Below, piece after piece: positions 54,456-64,000 of a DNA stretch of 64,000 bases. The stretch lies in NCBI GenBank assembly GCA_024220505.1, contig JAKZZE010000023.1, positions 868,001 to 932,000 of the forward strand. Reading direction: 5' to 3'. Position numbers and translations under genes: made by a program. Every line of letters starts with the position of its first letter. Position 1 is the first letter of the stretch. Source of the stretch: Rhizopus arrhizus. Its lineage: Eukaryota; Mucoromycota; Mucoromycetes; Mucorales; Rhizopodaceae. The notes under the pieces were generated by a model. That model had not been told where the DNA came from. It did not search any database and saw only the letters and a program-made list of their open reading frames with translations.

Positions 54456-56086
54456 CAGTGGGTCAAAAAACTGCACCAACCTAACCTAATTTTTCGGAAA
54501 TAAGAGCATAGGTCTGTCAGTTTTATAGCAAACATTATGAAACTTGAACCAACAAAGTTAATACTATTATGATCTATTGACAAAAATTTCAAAGTCAGAA
54601 GCTGAGTATACACTTAAAGCGTGCCCAGAAAAAAGCGGAGGTCGGTTGGTGCAGTTTTTTGACTTTTAAAATAAAAGTGGGTTTGACACTATATGCCCGG
54701 ACTGAGGCCATTCCGGCAGATATAAATTAGTCTGTGGAGTATGTAGTCACACTGGGATCTTAAAATAAACTTTTTTGCAATTATTTTCCTTTTTTTTTCT
54801 TTCCTACTTTACCCAAACGTATCATACATCGCCAGTGTCTATCCATCATTAGAAATGCCCAAAACGGTTCCATTCGATGTTCAAAACAGTATCAAAGCTC
54901 TATTGGAAGGTAACGTTGACCCTACAATCATTGGGGAACGAGTTGGAGTGCATAGAAATACCGTTAATAGGTATGCAAATAAGTGGATGCATATTAGAAT
55001 ACGTAAAGTGGAGGTAGACCGAGCATTGTGACAGAATCAACGCGTCGATACATCAAGAGACAAGTACTCACGGGTTACTGGAAGACTGCCAAGGATGTGC
55101 AATGAAGTTGGAGGAGCTTGGACACCCTATGTCGTATCAATCGGCCATCAATGTTTTACATTCAGTTGAAATTTATGCTGAGATCAAAAAGAAGAAGCCT
55201 TTATTGACTGAAAAGCATAAGAAGGCTCGATTGACATGGGCAAAAAAGCATCAATACTGGACAGTACATGATTGGCGACGTGTGGTATTTTCTGGTGAGA
55301 CCAAATTAACATTTGGGGCTCAGATGGTTGCAAATATTATTGGAAGAAAAATGCGATCGTTTACAGCCCCACCATATCGACGTTACTGTGAAGCATGGAG
55401 GCGGCGGTCTCATGTTATGGGGTTGTTATAACCAGCGCACGACCTGGATACGCATGTCAGGTCTATGATGGTACCATGAATTCAGAGCTATACCAAGAAA
55501 TTCTTGCTACAAGTCTGAAGGACACCATGAAGTACTATGGTCTGAATTGGAAACCATCGGTATTTCAGCACGAAAATGATCGTAAACATCGATCAAAGTT
55601 CACAACGCAATGAATGAAAGATAGGGGCATGGTTTACATTGACGATTGACCATCACAAAGTCCAGATCTTAATCCTGTTGAACATGTATGGCATCATTTG
55701 AAGTTAAAGCTGAGCATGTATGATAATAGGGCGACCAGCATCCATGAACTGCGGGAAAGAGCCGAAAATGAATGGAATTCGTTTACTAAGAAACAATGCA
55801 TCAAATATAGACAATTTGCCCGACAGAATACAAGCAGTATTAGCAGAAAAGGGTGGCTCCACTCGATTTTAAGAAAGTCAAAAAACTGCACCAACCGACC
55901 CTCCGCTTTTTTCTGGGCACGCTTTAAGTGTATACTCAGCTTCTGACTTTGAAATTTTTGTCAATAAATCATAATAGTATTAACTTTGTTTGGTTCAAGT
56001 TTCATAATGTTTGCTATAAAACTGACAGACCTATGCTCTTATTTCCGAAAAATTAGGTTAGGTTGGTGCAGTTTTTTGACCCACTG
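54456..56086 (+). mobile_element. Tc1-C: Tc1-type transposon with long inverted arms
   Basis: CAGTGGGTCAAAAAACTGC / inverse; TA on the left (54454-54455), GA on the right, so that base has mutated. Arms of about 210 bp (54456-54665, 55875-56086), each with an inverted inner copy of the outer site (GGTTGGTGCAGTTTTTTGAC). It lies within an intron of the E4 accessory gene. Confidence 0.92.
54856..55872 (+). pseudogene. Tc1-C transposase, inactivated
   Basis: ATG at 54856: MPKTVPFDVQNSIKALLEGN, helix-turn-helix PTIIGERVGVHRNTVNRYANK. It then breaks at a stop near 55030 and several shifts. The core remnants have FSGETKLTFG where the family has SDET (first catalytic Asp is Gly) and QHENDRKHRSK where it has QDND (second Asp is Glu). 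SPDLNPVEHVWHHLK and the terminal DRIQAVLAEKGGSTRF remain. Two catalytic residues are lost in addition to the frame breaks. Confidence 0.88.
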
Positions 56087-56539
56087 GATTTGTTTAAAAT
56101 TGAATTTTAATGTTCTTACTTTGACAGCAGTAGCAATCGGCTTTGCGCCCTTTGCCTGATTCTGCTTCAAGCTCATCGTATGCTTCCTTGAGCTTGCTGT
56201 ATGCTACTTGCAAGGCCAGCTTTTCCTCTTGTTCTTTTCGAAGCATCTCTTTCAAACCATCGTTTTCTTTTCTTAGCTCCATATAAATGGAAAAAGAAAG
56301 AGATACTTCATCAGTCTCCATGTCTCGGCTTGGCGCATTCGCTTCTGAACATGGGTCATGGGAGGAAAACCAGGCCTAGGATAAGCAAAGCTATCTGGAA
56401 TGGCATCGCTTGTGTTGTAGAACAGCAACTGATTGTAATTGACATCGATAAACATAAGTCTTAATACAAGATCATAATTAAATAAAATAAAAATATAAGT
56501 TTATTTAAATAGATCATACAATCAATTCCAATTAAACAT

Positions 56540-56960
56540 ATTCTTTTAGAATATGCTTTGTATTAATAAAAGTTCTTTGATAAGAGAAGTATCAACTAAA
56601 ATAACAAGATCCCAATCCAATATCAGGAATATTGCTAATCTTTCACATAATTGAAATAACGCGTAAAATAACGTTATTCAAATCAGTGAGAATTCCCAGA
56701 ATAAAGATAATCTATGACAGACATACAAAGGAACAAATGAAAAGTTTTCATAATCATAATTATAGATGACACTTGCTAAAGTACCTGAATATTAGAAGAA
56801 CGCTTACAATAGAAGATATCAAGCCACTCACTCAATAAGATATAAATACCTGCCTTCAATTAGAATAATTTTTACTTGAACTTAAACTGAAATAAAGATC
56901 AGTCTCAAAAAGTATTCAAACTGTTTCTTGATCTTTGTTTCTACTTTTTCTTAATAACTA
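56540..56960 (+). repeat. LTR-like insertion in the E4 accessory gene
   Basis: AT-rich block with AGATATAAATACC (about 56848) and AAATAAAG about 60 bp on, the LTR promoter/poly(A) spacing seen elsewhere here. It separates the head exon from the coiled-coil exon. Ends and target duplication could not be fixed. Confidence 0.35.
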
Positions 56961-57099
56961 TTACCATTATACAACAGCTTGAAGGCAAGCTCAGGAGCAA
57001 CAACACGAGAAGGAACAGCGATTGGTTGCCCAACAGAGTTAGAGCCACGAGCATTGGCAGGAGCAGGTTGAATTGAATACCACGATCAGACATATTGTT

Positions 57100-57306
57100 A
57101 TAAGAGTACTTTGAAATAAAGACAAGTGACTTGGCATCAAAATTGAATCTTTCTTAAATATCATCGAGTTTACAATGAAACTCAGTCTTAGTATAGCCAA
57201 AAAAAAAAAAAAATATAAAAAAGATTTCCTTTTCGAAATTTTGTTCCTTTTTTTTTCTTTTTGTTCAGCAATTCCTTTTTCAACATCGCTCCGGTTATCG
57301 CAAGGT

Positions 57307-57357
<51 letters not shown>

Positions 57358-58332
57358 AAAACTTTGGTTCTAACATGCTGTAGTAGGCATTCATACATGT
57401 ATTCATGGCTGCTGTAGTTCCTTTGGTTCTTCGCATATCTGCTCAAAAGGTAAATACATTCATATCTTTCAATAATCTTTATTAAAAGTAAATTAGATTC
57501 CTTTAGTTCGTGGCTGAAGCTTTATGATGTCTTGGCATCTGTTTTGTTAGTAAAAGAGCTTTAAGGTAAATAAATCAAGTCATACCATGGTTTACTTTTA
57601 TTATATTTATTTTATACAATTTAGATGCTTTGCTTCTGTTGTTCCATGTTGTCTATAACCTCCTATAGCTTTGGATCCTTTTTACTCACTGGCGCGCTTT
57701 TCGTTATGGGGTTTATTACGACGCTCTTTGTTTGCTGCTTCTATGGTCAAGGTAAGTGTATTTTCCTTTTTTTTTGCATCTACCGTTTAAATTTTATATT
57801 TAATCGTTTCCAATGGATCCCCTGCTCGCTTCCCTCCTTCCCCTACCCTTTGTATACTGTAATGAACCAATAATATATCATCAATATGGCAATAAAGCCC
57901 AAAAATAAATGAATAAAACTACATTTTTAGACCATAATACCGTGTTTTAAGCCTATTTATTTCCCAATATAAATCATCCAAAGCTAAATATAGCCATAAT
58001 AAGCCAATAAGGAAGCATTGCTAAAGAGCAACAGACGAATAAGGAAGCATTAGGAAAAGGTAACAAGCCAATAAAGAAGTGGTATTAAAGAGAAACGCAA
58101 GCATGTAAGGTCCAATAGAAAGGCATCATGCTTGTGTTTCATCGTTAAAAGAATAATGAAGCGGCGCGTTGCCAAACAGTGATACTTGGTTATCGCACTG
58201 AAATAGTTAACATTCAACGTAAACTGGTTCAACTTGGCATACTGCAATAACGCTGCATTAAATATGATAAATCCCGATTAACTGAGGTATCTGAGGGCTA
58301 TCATACTTTGTAAATAACAATTATGTGCAGTG
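57100..58332. other. Right arm of E4
   Basis: Non-coding, with an uninterrupted A-run of about 45 bases (57309-57354) and a loose repeat AATAAGGAAGCATT (57960-58080). Short frames are not convincing. Ends at TTATGTGCAGTG. Confidence 0.45.
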
Positions 58333-58335
58333 TTC

Positions 58336-60978
58336 CACTGCAAATAATCGTTCCAATTAGGTACCGGATTGCGCAAGATTGCTCTTCGTTTGGGTAACGA
58401 ATTGCTACTTTTTTTCGTGAAAAAAATTAAATCTTGCTGTATTGATCATTTTCGAATTTTGAAAAAAGATTTAGATACGAAAAACATATAGAAATTTAAC
58501 GATGTTATTATTTTTTTGTAGTGTAAGTATTCATAGAGTTATTCACATTTTTAAAAAAATGTCTTTTTTTACAAATGATCTTTTTTTGGAAAGCGTATTT
58601 CTCTCCATTGTTTAAAGACCGATATTTTCTTTTTTTTATTTTGAGGGCAAAATGCGGAAATCAAAAGCACCGTGCGATTATTTTGTACAGAAGAATACAT
58701 ATTAGGAAGGCAATCTGTGATCTTTAGCGTAGCTCATTAGCAATGTGTAACAGGGCGTAACAAAATAGTTGCGTTTAGTAAAAAAAAAAAAAAGAAGCTG
58801 AAAGATTAAAAGTAAAAAAAAAAGACAAAGTTAAAAAAAAGACCTAGTGAAAAAAAAAAAAGAGCATAGCAATAAAAGATTCCTTATTCAAATGAAAACA
58901 ATAATCTAAGAACAAATATGTTTTATAAAAATACAAATGCTTTTACATTATAACAAAAGAATACGTGTATATTCTCAAAAGAATAAAAAGTAAAGAAGCT
59001 CTGCTCACATTTTGTTGCAAGGCAGTTATAATTAACAAATACAAGCACAATTTTTTTGGTTTCAAGTAAAGAGATTACTTTATTATTTTTATGACAAATA
59101 ATACAAAAGAATATATGTTTTTAAGCTTATATTGGTTCATTACTTACTTTATGTTTGCACATGGGTGTAATTTGCAATTAGCCATTAGCCATCAGCCATT
59201 AGAGATGTTAACATTGTCAACTTTCTTTATCAAAAAGGGCTTTTTAAAAACAAGCAGTAATATAAGTTTGATATTCTTATAGTTTTATCGTGTTAAAGCG
59301 AAAAACTTTGCTCATGAGGTTCATGTTCGTCAACCGAATGTGTCCCATTAGGAATTCCTAAGTAAAAAAAAAAAAAAAGAAACCGACATTAGACTTGGTT
59401 GTTATTACTTTTTTAAGCTTACATTTGACGTGTGCTTGAGCTTTCCTTTTTTTGTTTTGTACCTTTGACATCTAGTATATTCCATGAAACAAAACAAGGG
59501 AGAAAAAAAAAGATATTGTTTTACTGCTATAATTTGTTAAGATACCGACTTTTTTTTTATTTCAAGTAAAAAAAAATAAAATAAAATAAAATAATAACCT
59601 TCCTCCTAAACATATTGCATTCAAGTAATAAAACTTGTTCAAGCAATGTATAAGTTATCTTTTGGGATACCATTAAATGTAAACTACATGAAAAGCAATT
59701 GTTTTTGTTTTCTAATATAGATAGACAGTGAATAAGTGTAACATTGGTAAAATAAGGCTACAAAAAAGCACTTCTCTTTTTTTTTTTCTTTTTTTCTTCT
59801 CTTTTTTATAAAAGGTAAGTTCTTAATATTACATATGTATTCTATTCCTATTCTAATGGTACTTGTACTTTAGTAAAGATGTATCGATTGCTTTTTTTAT
59901 GGTTTAAATAGTCTTTATAAAGTCTCTTTCCCAGAATTGTAGTTGCTTCTTTTTATTTGTTGGTATAAGCTTGACTGGTATCTTTTTTTTTTTTTTTTTT
60001 TCATGGTCCATCCAAAGCAAGGTACTATTACTTTTGCTACATATACTCAATAGCTAATAATTATTATAGATGCCTGCTGCTTCCTTTTTTTTACTTATTG
60101 GTAAAAGCTTAGCAAGTTTTCTTCCCCTTGTCTATCTAAAGAAAGGTACTATTGCTTTTACGATATATACGATGGCTAATAATTATTATAGATAAATGCT
60201 GCTCTGCTTTGGCCTCTTTCTGTTTCTTTCCTGGTTTTTACTTTGGTTGTTAAGTACTGATGTACTTCCATCTTTTGCTTTAAGTGCCCTGGTCCTTGTG
60301 TCTTTGAATCCTAGAATCCTTGAGATTGCTTTTTTTTTTCTTTTCTTTTGAGAACTTTTGAGTTCCACGAGATTAATTGATGTATTTTTAGATTAGATGC
60401 TGCTATTCTGGTGACATTAGGTAAGTCAAGTACACAGTTAAAACGCTACGAGCAAAGAAATATCATATTTTGTTATTATTATTTTATTCAAATAAAAATA
60501 AAGCTATTTTTTATAAACAAAATCCCTATTTTTTTGTGTATATAAAGCAATATTTATTGCAGTATGAATGGTCGATAAAGAAGATATAAAGCAATATGAG
60601 TGGTCAATAAAGAAGTATATAAGGCAATATGAGTGGTTTATAAAAGAGCAAAAAGACAAATAAAGTTGTTTTACAAAGCGTGATTGGTTGCCAAGCACCA
60701 TTAGATATCAAATTGATAATAAACAAGAGCCACAACGTAACTGATGAAAGATCCATCTTGAAAGATCAGTTAACGAAAAAGTCTCCCAACAGTCTCCTGT
60801 GTTGGCCACAAATCTTGCATCATCACATAACCAAAGGGCGAACAATAACTTACACGATTTGTGGCAGAGACAGGAGGCTGTGCGTGGATAAATCTCTTAC
60901 CTGATTGTACACGATTGTAAATTATTTCGCAAGATTGGTAAACGATTTGTTACCCAATTTACACTATTATTTGCAGTG
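58336..60978 (+). mobile_element. E5: non-autonomous CACTA/Plavaka-like transposon
   Basis: CACTGCAAATAATCG at 58336, ATTATTTGCAGTG ending at 60978. B arm left, A arm right, no transposase, 2.64 kb: the reverse-oriented equivalent of E1, with the same B end (CGTTCCAATTA.GTACCGGATTG) and the same A end. Left flank TTC; on the right TTC follows after AA, so the duplication is imperfect or the end carries two extra bases. Confidence 0.85.
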
Positions 60979-61682
60979 AATTCCACTGCAAATAATTGGT
61001 GATTTTCAGCGTTATCAGTCATTGGCAGTCATTTCAAACATCAAAATTTCAACGATTTAAATAACTTTGATTAAACGAAAAAAGTTAAAATGCTCTGTAT
61101 TGCACCTTTTTGAATTTTGAAAAAAGATTTTGGTGCGAAAAAAATAAAGAAATTTAATAATTTTATTATTTTTTTTGTGGTGTAAGTATTCATAGAGTTA
61201 TTCATGTTTTAAAAAAGTGTCTTTTTTTTCAAATAGTCTCTTTTTGGAAAGCCTGTTCTCCTCTATCGTTGAAAGACCGATATTTTCTTTTTTTTATTTT
61301 TGAGGGCAAAATGCGGAAAACAAAAACACATTGTGATTATTTGATCAAAAGAATACATATTAGGAAGGCAGTCTGTGTTCTTTAGCTTAGTTCATTTGAA
61401 GCGTGTAACAGAACGTAACAAAATAGTTGCGTTTGGGAAAAAAAAAAAAAGAAGCTGGAAAATTAGAAGTAAAAAAAAAAAAAAAAGACAAAGTTAAAAA
61501 AAGACCTAGTAAAAAAAAAAAAAAAAGAGCATAGCAATAAAAAAGTTCCTCATTCAAATGAAAACAATAACCTAACAGTAAACATGTTTTATAAAAATAC
61601 AAATGCTTGTACATTATAACAAGAATACGTGTATATTCTAAAAAGAATAAAAAAAAAAGAAGCTTTGTTAACATCTTGTTAC

Positions 61683-62097
61683 TGATGTATCCATCATTCA
61701 TAACTCGATATGAAAACAGTATTAATAAGCTACATGTAAAATATATCCAATAGATAGGCTACAGGTTAATTCGGATAATCTTCATTAAGGATAAGATGCT
61801 GCGTAATTGCACGGTTAAATTATATTAAATCCAGGAACTAAATCACAGTCAATCGCAGTCAATCATATACGAGTATTCTATGGATAAATGCTTATGATGA
61901 CAAAGATAACAATGGAAGAACACGTAACCATTATCTATTTGTCATCAGTTATATCATACTCATTAATTATTAATCCATAACATGAAATATTATCCGTGTA
62001 TGAAAAGTATAAATAGAGTATCATTTTCTTATTAAATAAAGCAATCTCTTTATCGAGTCTCGTCCTCTCTTGTTCCTTTCTATTCTTGGATAAATCA
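61683..62097 (+). repeat. Solo LTR2 inside E6
   Basis: TGATGTATCC...GGATAAATCA with GTTAC on both sides (61678-61682, 62098-62102). The uninterrupted sequence TTGTTACAAGG is seen in E2 near 9912. TATA (GTATAAATAG) and AATAAAG are present. Confidence 0.93.
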
Positions 62098-62730
62098 GTT
62101 ACAAGGCAATTATAATTAATAGATACAAGCACAGCGTTTTTATTTTTCAAGTAAATTGATTGCTTTATTATTTTTCATGACATAAAAAGAGATTATATGT
62201 TTTTAAGCTTATACTAGTTCATTACTTACTTTATGTTTGCACATGGGTGTAATTTGCCATTAGCCATTAGCCATTAGAGATGTTAACATTGCCAACTTTC
62301 TTTATCAAAAAAAACTTTTCAACAACAAGCAACAATATAAGTTTGATATTCTTATAGTTTTATCGTGTTGGAAAGAACAACTTTGCTCATGAGGTTCATG
62401 TTCGTCATCCGAATGTGACCCATTAGGAATTCCTAATGTAAAAAAAAAAAAAAAAAAGAAACCGACATTAGACTTGGTTGTTATTTTTGTTGTTACAAAC
62501 TTACATTTTAACCATTGTTGAGTTTTCTTTTATATCTTTTGTATCCTCAATGTTAAATATGTTCTCTGAAACAAAACAAGGGAAAAAAAAACATTTCTTT
62601 AGTACACGTAAAACTGTTACTGTTTAGGAACCGACATCCAAATTTAGTATATTTGCTTTAGTTTTTTTTGATCACGCATTTTTTTCTATCTTATTCCTCT
62701 ACTAAATCCTGAATATTATTTTTTTTTGAA

Positions 62731-64000
62731 ATGAACGCCACTAACAACAAAGTTAAATGCCAATGCACCAAATGCAGCAACTGTCCTGAAGGATTCAAAT
62801 GATTGCCAAGAGAACCGCTAATATTCATAAGCGTATTGACAAAGTTGGAGAAGGTACATTTTTTTAAAGAAATGCAGAAGACTAAAGTGCAATTAAAATA
62901 GTTTTGGCAAAGAAGATTAGAAAATATCTTCGAGCAACCCACCAGTTCTACCGAAAGAAGCACGTTTGAAGGTATATTTATAAACACACCCTTTTTTTTA
63001 TTAAACAAATTTAGAATTCGACCTTGATGCTGACATGGATGTCGACATGGAAGAAGAAATGACCAACGACCAACAACTGGAGTATCTCCTGGTCCTTTAC
63101 CTTGTGCTTTTTCAAGCAAAGCACCTTTCTGTTGAAGCCGGTGAAGAACTGTTGGCCTTTCTTTCTTTCTTTGTTCGTGCCCTTGGCCATGGCATGGAGA
63201 TTCCTACAAAGATCTCCACTGCTCGTGCCATGGTCAATTATTCCTCTGCCAGTAGTGGTGTCTCCCGTTTCCTTGTTCTCTTTGTAGAAGTGTTTATGAC
63301 ACGGGAAGTTTGCATACCCGACTATGCCCTTTTGTCAGGTTTGCAAACAACCCCCACAGACAAGAGCGCCCATGTGGTAATTCACTTTTTGTTGGCAGCA
63401 GCCTGAAGCCCGTCCTTGAGTTCCCGTACAACTCAATTGTCGAAACGTTGAAGAAGTTCTTTGTCCGTCCGAACTTTGAAACAGAAATTGAACAGTGGAG
63501 AGGTCGATATGTGGAGGAAGGTGTGTTGTATGACATTTATGATGGTAGAGTCTGGAATGAGATGGTCGACTCAGCTGGGGAGCCATTTGTGAATAAAAGA
63601 CGATCATTAATGGTGTCATTGAACGTTGATTGGTTTCAACCTAGTGATGGTATGCATTACTCTTGCGGTGGTGTATATCTCACTATCAACAACCTTCCAA
63701 GGGGTTCCAGGATGAAGGTTTCCAACATCATCCTGGTTGGTATGATTCCTGGGCCTGGCGAGCCCACGGATGACCAGCTCCAAAATTTCTTGCGACCAAT
63801 GATTGCAGAGCTGAATACCTTGTACGGAGGTATGATGATGCCAACGTACCAGAACAGAAACGGTGAGATGGTACGTGTTGCTTTGATGTCCGTTAACTGT
63901 GATATACCAGCAGCTCGTAAAGTAGCTGGATTCATGGGTCAATCCGCGCACAAAGCCTGCAACAAGTGTTCCACTGTGTTTTCGCGAATCAGTACTGGTG
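62731..64000 (+). pseudogene. E6 transposase, 5' part, frameshifted
   Basis: Exon 1 begins at 62731 (CQCTKCSNCPEGF zinc-binding-like head); one A seems missing near 62800, giving an immediate TGA. Introns follow near 62854 and 62974-63014. The main exon (EFDLDADMDVDMEEEM, FQAKHLSVEAGEELLAF, FVRALGHGMEIPTK) loses frame near 63275. It then continues in another frame through YDIYDGRVWNEM, LNVDWFQPSD (first Asp), INNLPRGSRMK, GMIPGPGEP, CDIPAARKVAGF (second Asp) and CNKCST to the window edge. Close relative of the E2 transposase. Confidence 0.88.

Larger units (their letters stand above)
53621..57093 (-). pseudogene. E4 accessory gene, convergent to transposase, with Tc1 in an intron
   Basis: The ATG at 57093 begins MSDRGIQ; after a frame slip the sequence reads like an Ala/Pro-rich head (PAPANARGSNSVGQPIAVPS). 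Later exons: about 56120-56385, a coiled coil LRKENDGLKEMLRKEQEEKL ending KADCYCCQSK; about 54120-54430; about 53830-54100 (KTRARKAIYEQYK...VRVPKYRSPA); 53621-53780 (CTEFFKLLDDQIASDKAKRQ...). Introns have GTAAGT-type donors. The exon at 54120-54430 has a TAA and a one-base shift, so the gene is dead. The last exons match the E2 accessory gene in layout (VVKRPSFRSNEVVQFHEEL). Function unknown. Confidence 0.6.
49135..58332 (+). mobile_element. E4: CACTA/Plavaka-like transposon with transposase and accessory gene
   Basis: Left end CACTGCACCCAATC at 49135 (its first C doubles as the last base of the E3 duplication); right end TTATGTGCAGTG at 58332. The shared terminal match is only CACTGCAC, and the arms do not look like those of E1-E3. 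No target duplication is readable. Transposase 50471-53447 (plus), convergent accessory gene 53621-57093 (minus) with a Tc1 element in an intron. A distant subfamily; the left boundary is less sure than the right. Confidence 0.65.
60984..64000 (+). mobile_element. E6: CACTA/Plavaka-like transposon, cut by window end
   Basis: CACTGCAAATAATTGG at 60984, the same end type as E3. B arm 60984 to about 62640 with a solo LTR2 inside, then the start of a transposase gene. The rest lies beyond the window. Confidence 0.85.

Noticed and set aside
57188..57446. Phe-rich frames around 57188-57446
   Set aside because: They read through an A-run of about 45 bases; low complexity only.
62691..63119. 142-codon minus-strand frame at the start of the E6 gene
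   Set aside because: Antisense of the transposase exons, with no domain and a repetitive counterpart in E2.

Overview
This 64 kb window is almost entirely stacked and nested transposable elements. The host is most likely an early-diverging (Mucoromycota-type) fungus. That is inference from four points: strong AT bias; short GT...TAG introns; Ty3 chromoviruses alongside DIRS-type, LINE and Tc1 elements; and CACTA/Plavaka-like transposases with a DPMHxLFLGT motif. The only sequences I see that look like single-copy host DNA are one tRNA-Trp gene (37899-37971, minus) and a short GC-richer reading frame beside it.

Layout. 1-4404 (minus): a LINE with ORF1, then endonuclease plus reverse transcriptase, running off the left edge. 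4405-6183: no gene recognised. 6187-9219 (E1) and 9223-16428 (E2): two CACTA/Plavaka-like DNA transposons, CACTGCAAATAAT...ATTATTTGCAGTG, placed end to end with 3 bp between them. E1 has no transposase; E2 carries a decayed transposase gene and a convergent accessory gene. 16429-19085: 3' part of a DIRS-like element (tyrosine recombinase, internal complementary region, terminal repeat) holding a dead Tc1 copy. 19086-37850: an array of nine units ending (on the minus strand) in a GATC hairpin plus TGGTGGTCACT. It is broken up by an intact Ty3-type element with 86 bp LTRs (19621-24651), solo LTRs, and a chromovirus (26739-34279) that itself contains a Tc1 transposon. 37899-38171: tRNA-Trp and the small reading frame. 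38515-49132 (E3): a CACTA-like element holding a second chromovirus (40500-48391), which holds a second copy of the dead Tc1. 49135-58332 (E4), 58336-60978 (E5) and 60984-64000+ (E6) follow E3 directly, again end to end.

How it fits together. E2, E4 and E6 carry transposase genes. E1, E3 and E5 consist of only the two roughly 1.2-1.5 kb arms (called A and B here), so they look like internally deleted derivatives mobilised in trans. At both junctions with a readable target duplication (E1/E2, E3/E4) the newcomer landed directly outside the CACTG end of an existing element, and E5/E6 is compatible with the same. Every transposase copy here is broken, mostly by one-base shifts in A-runs. The Ty3 element at 19.6-24.7 kb is the only one with a fully open polyprotein.

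Strongest candidates for something undescribed: (1) CACTA-type elements that insert beside their own ends, with kilobase arms, exchangeable end modules, a conserved hairpin and a conserved palindrome; (2) the array of LTR-like units, most with their own 17-21 bp minisatellite upstream of a TATA box; (3) Tc1 elements whose arms carry an inverted second copy of the terminal site; (4) Ty3 elements with extremely short LTRs or no room for a tRNA primer site.
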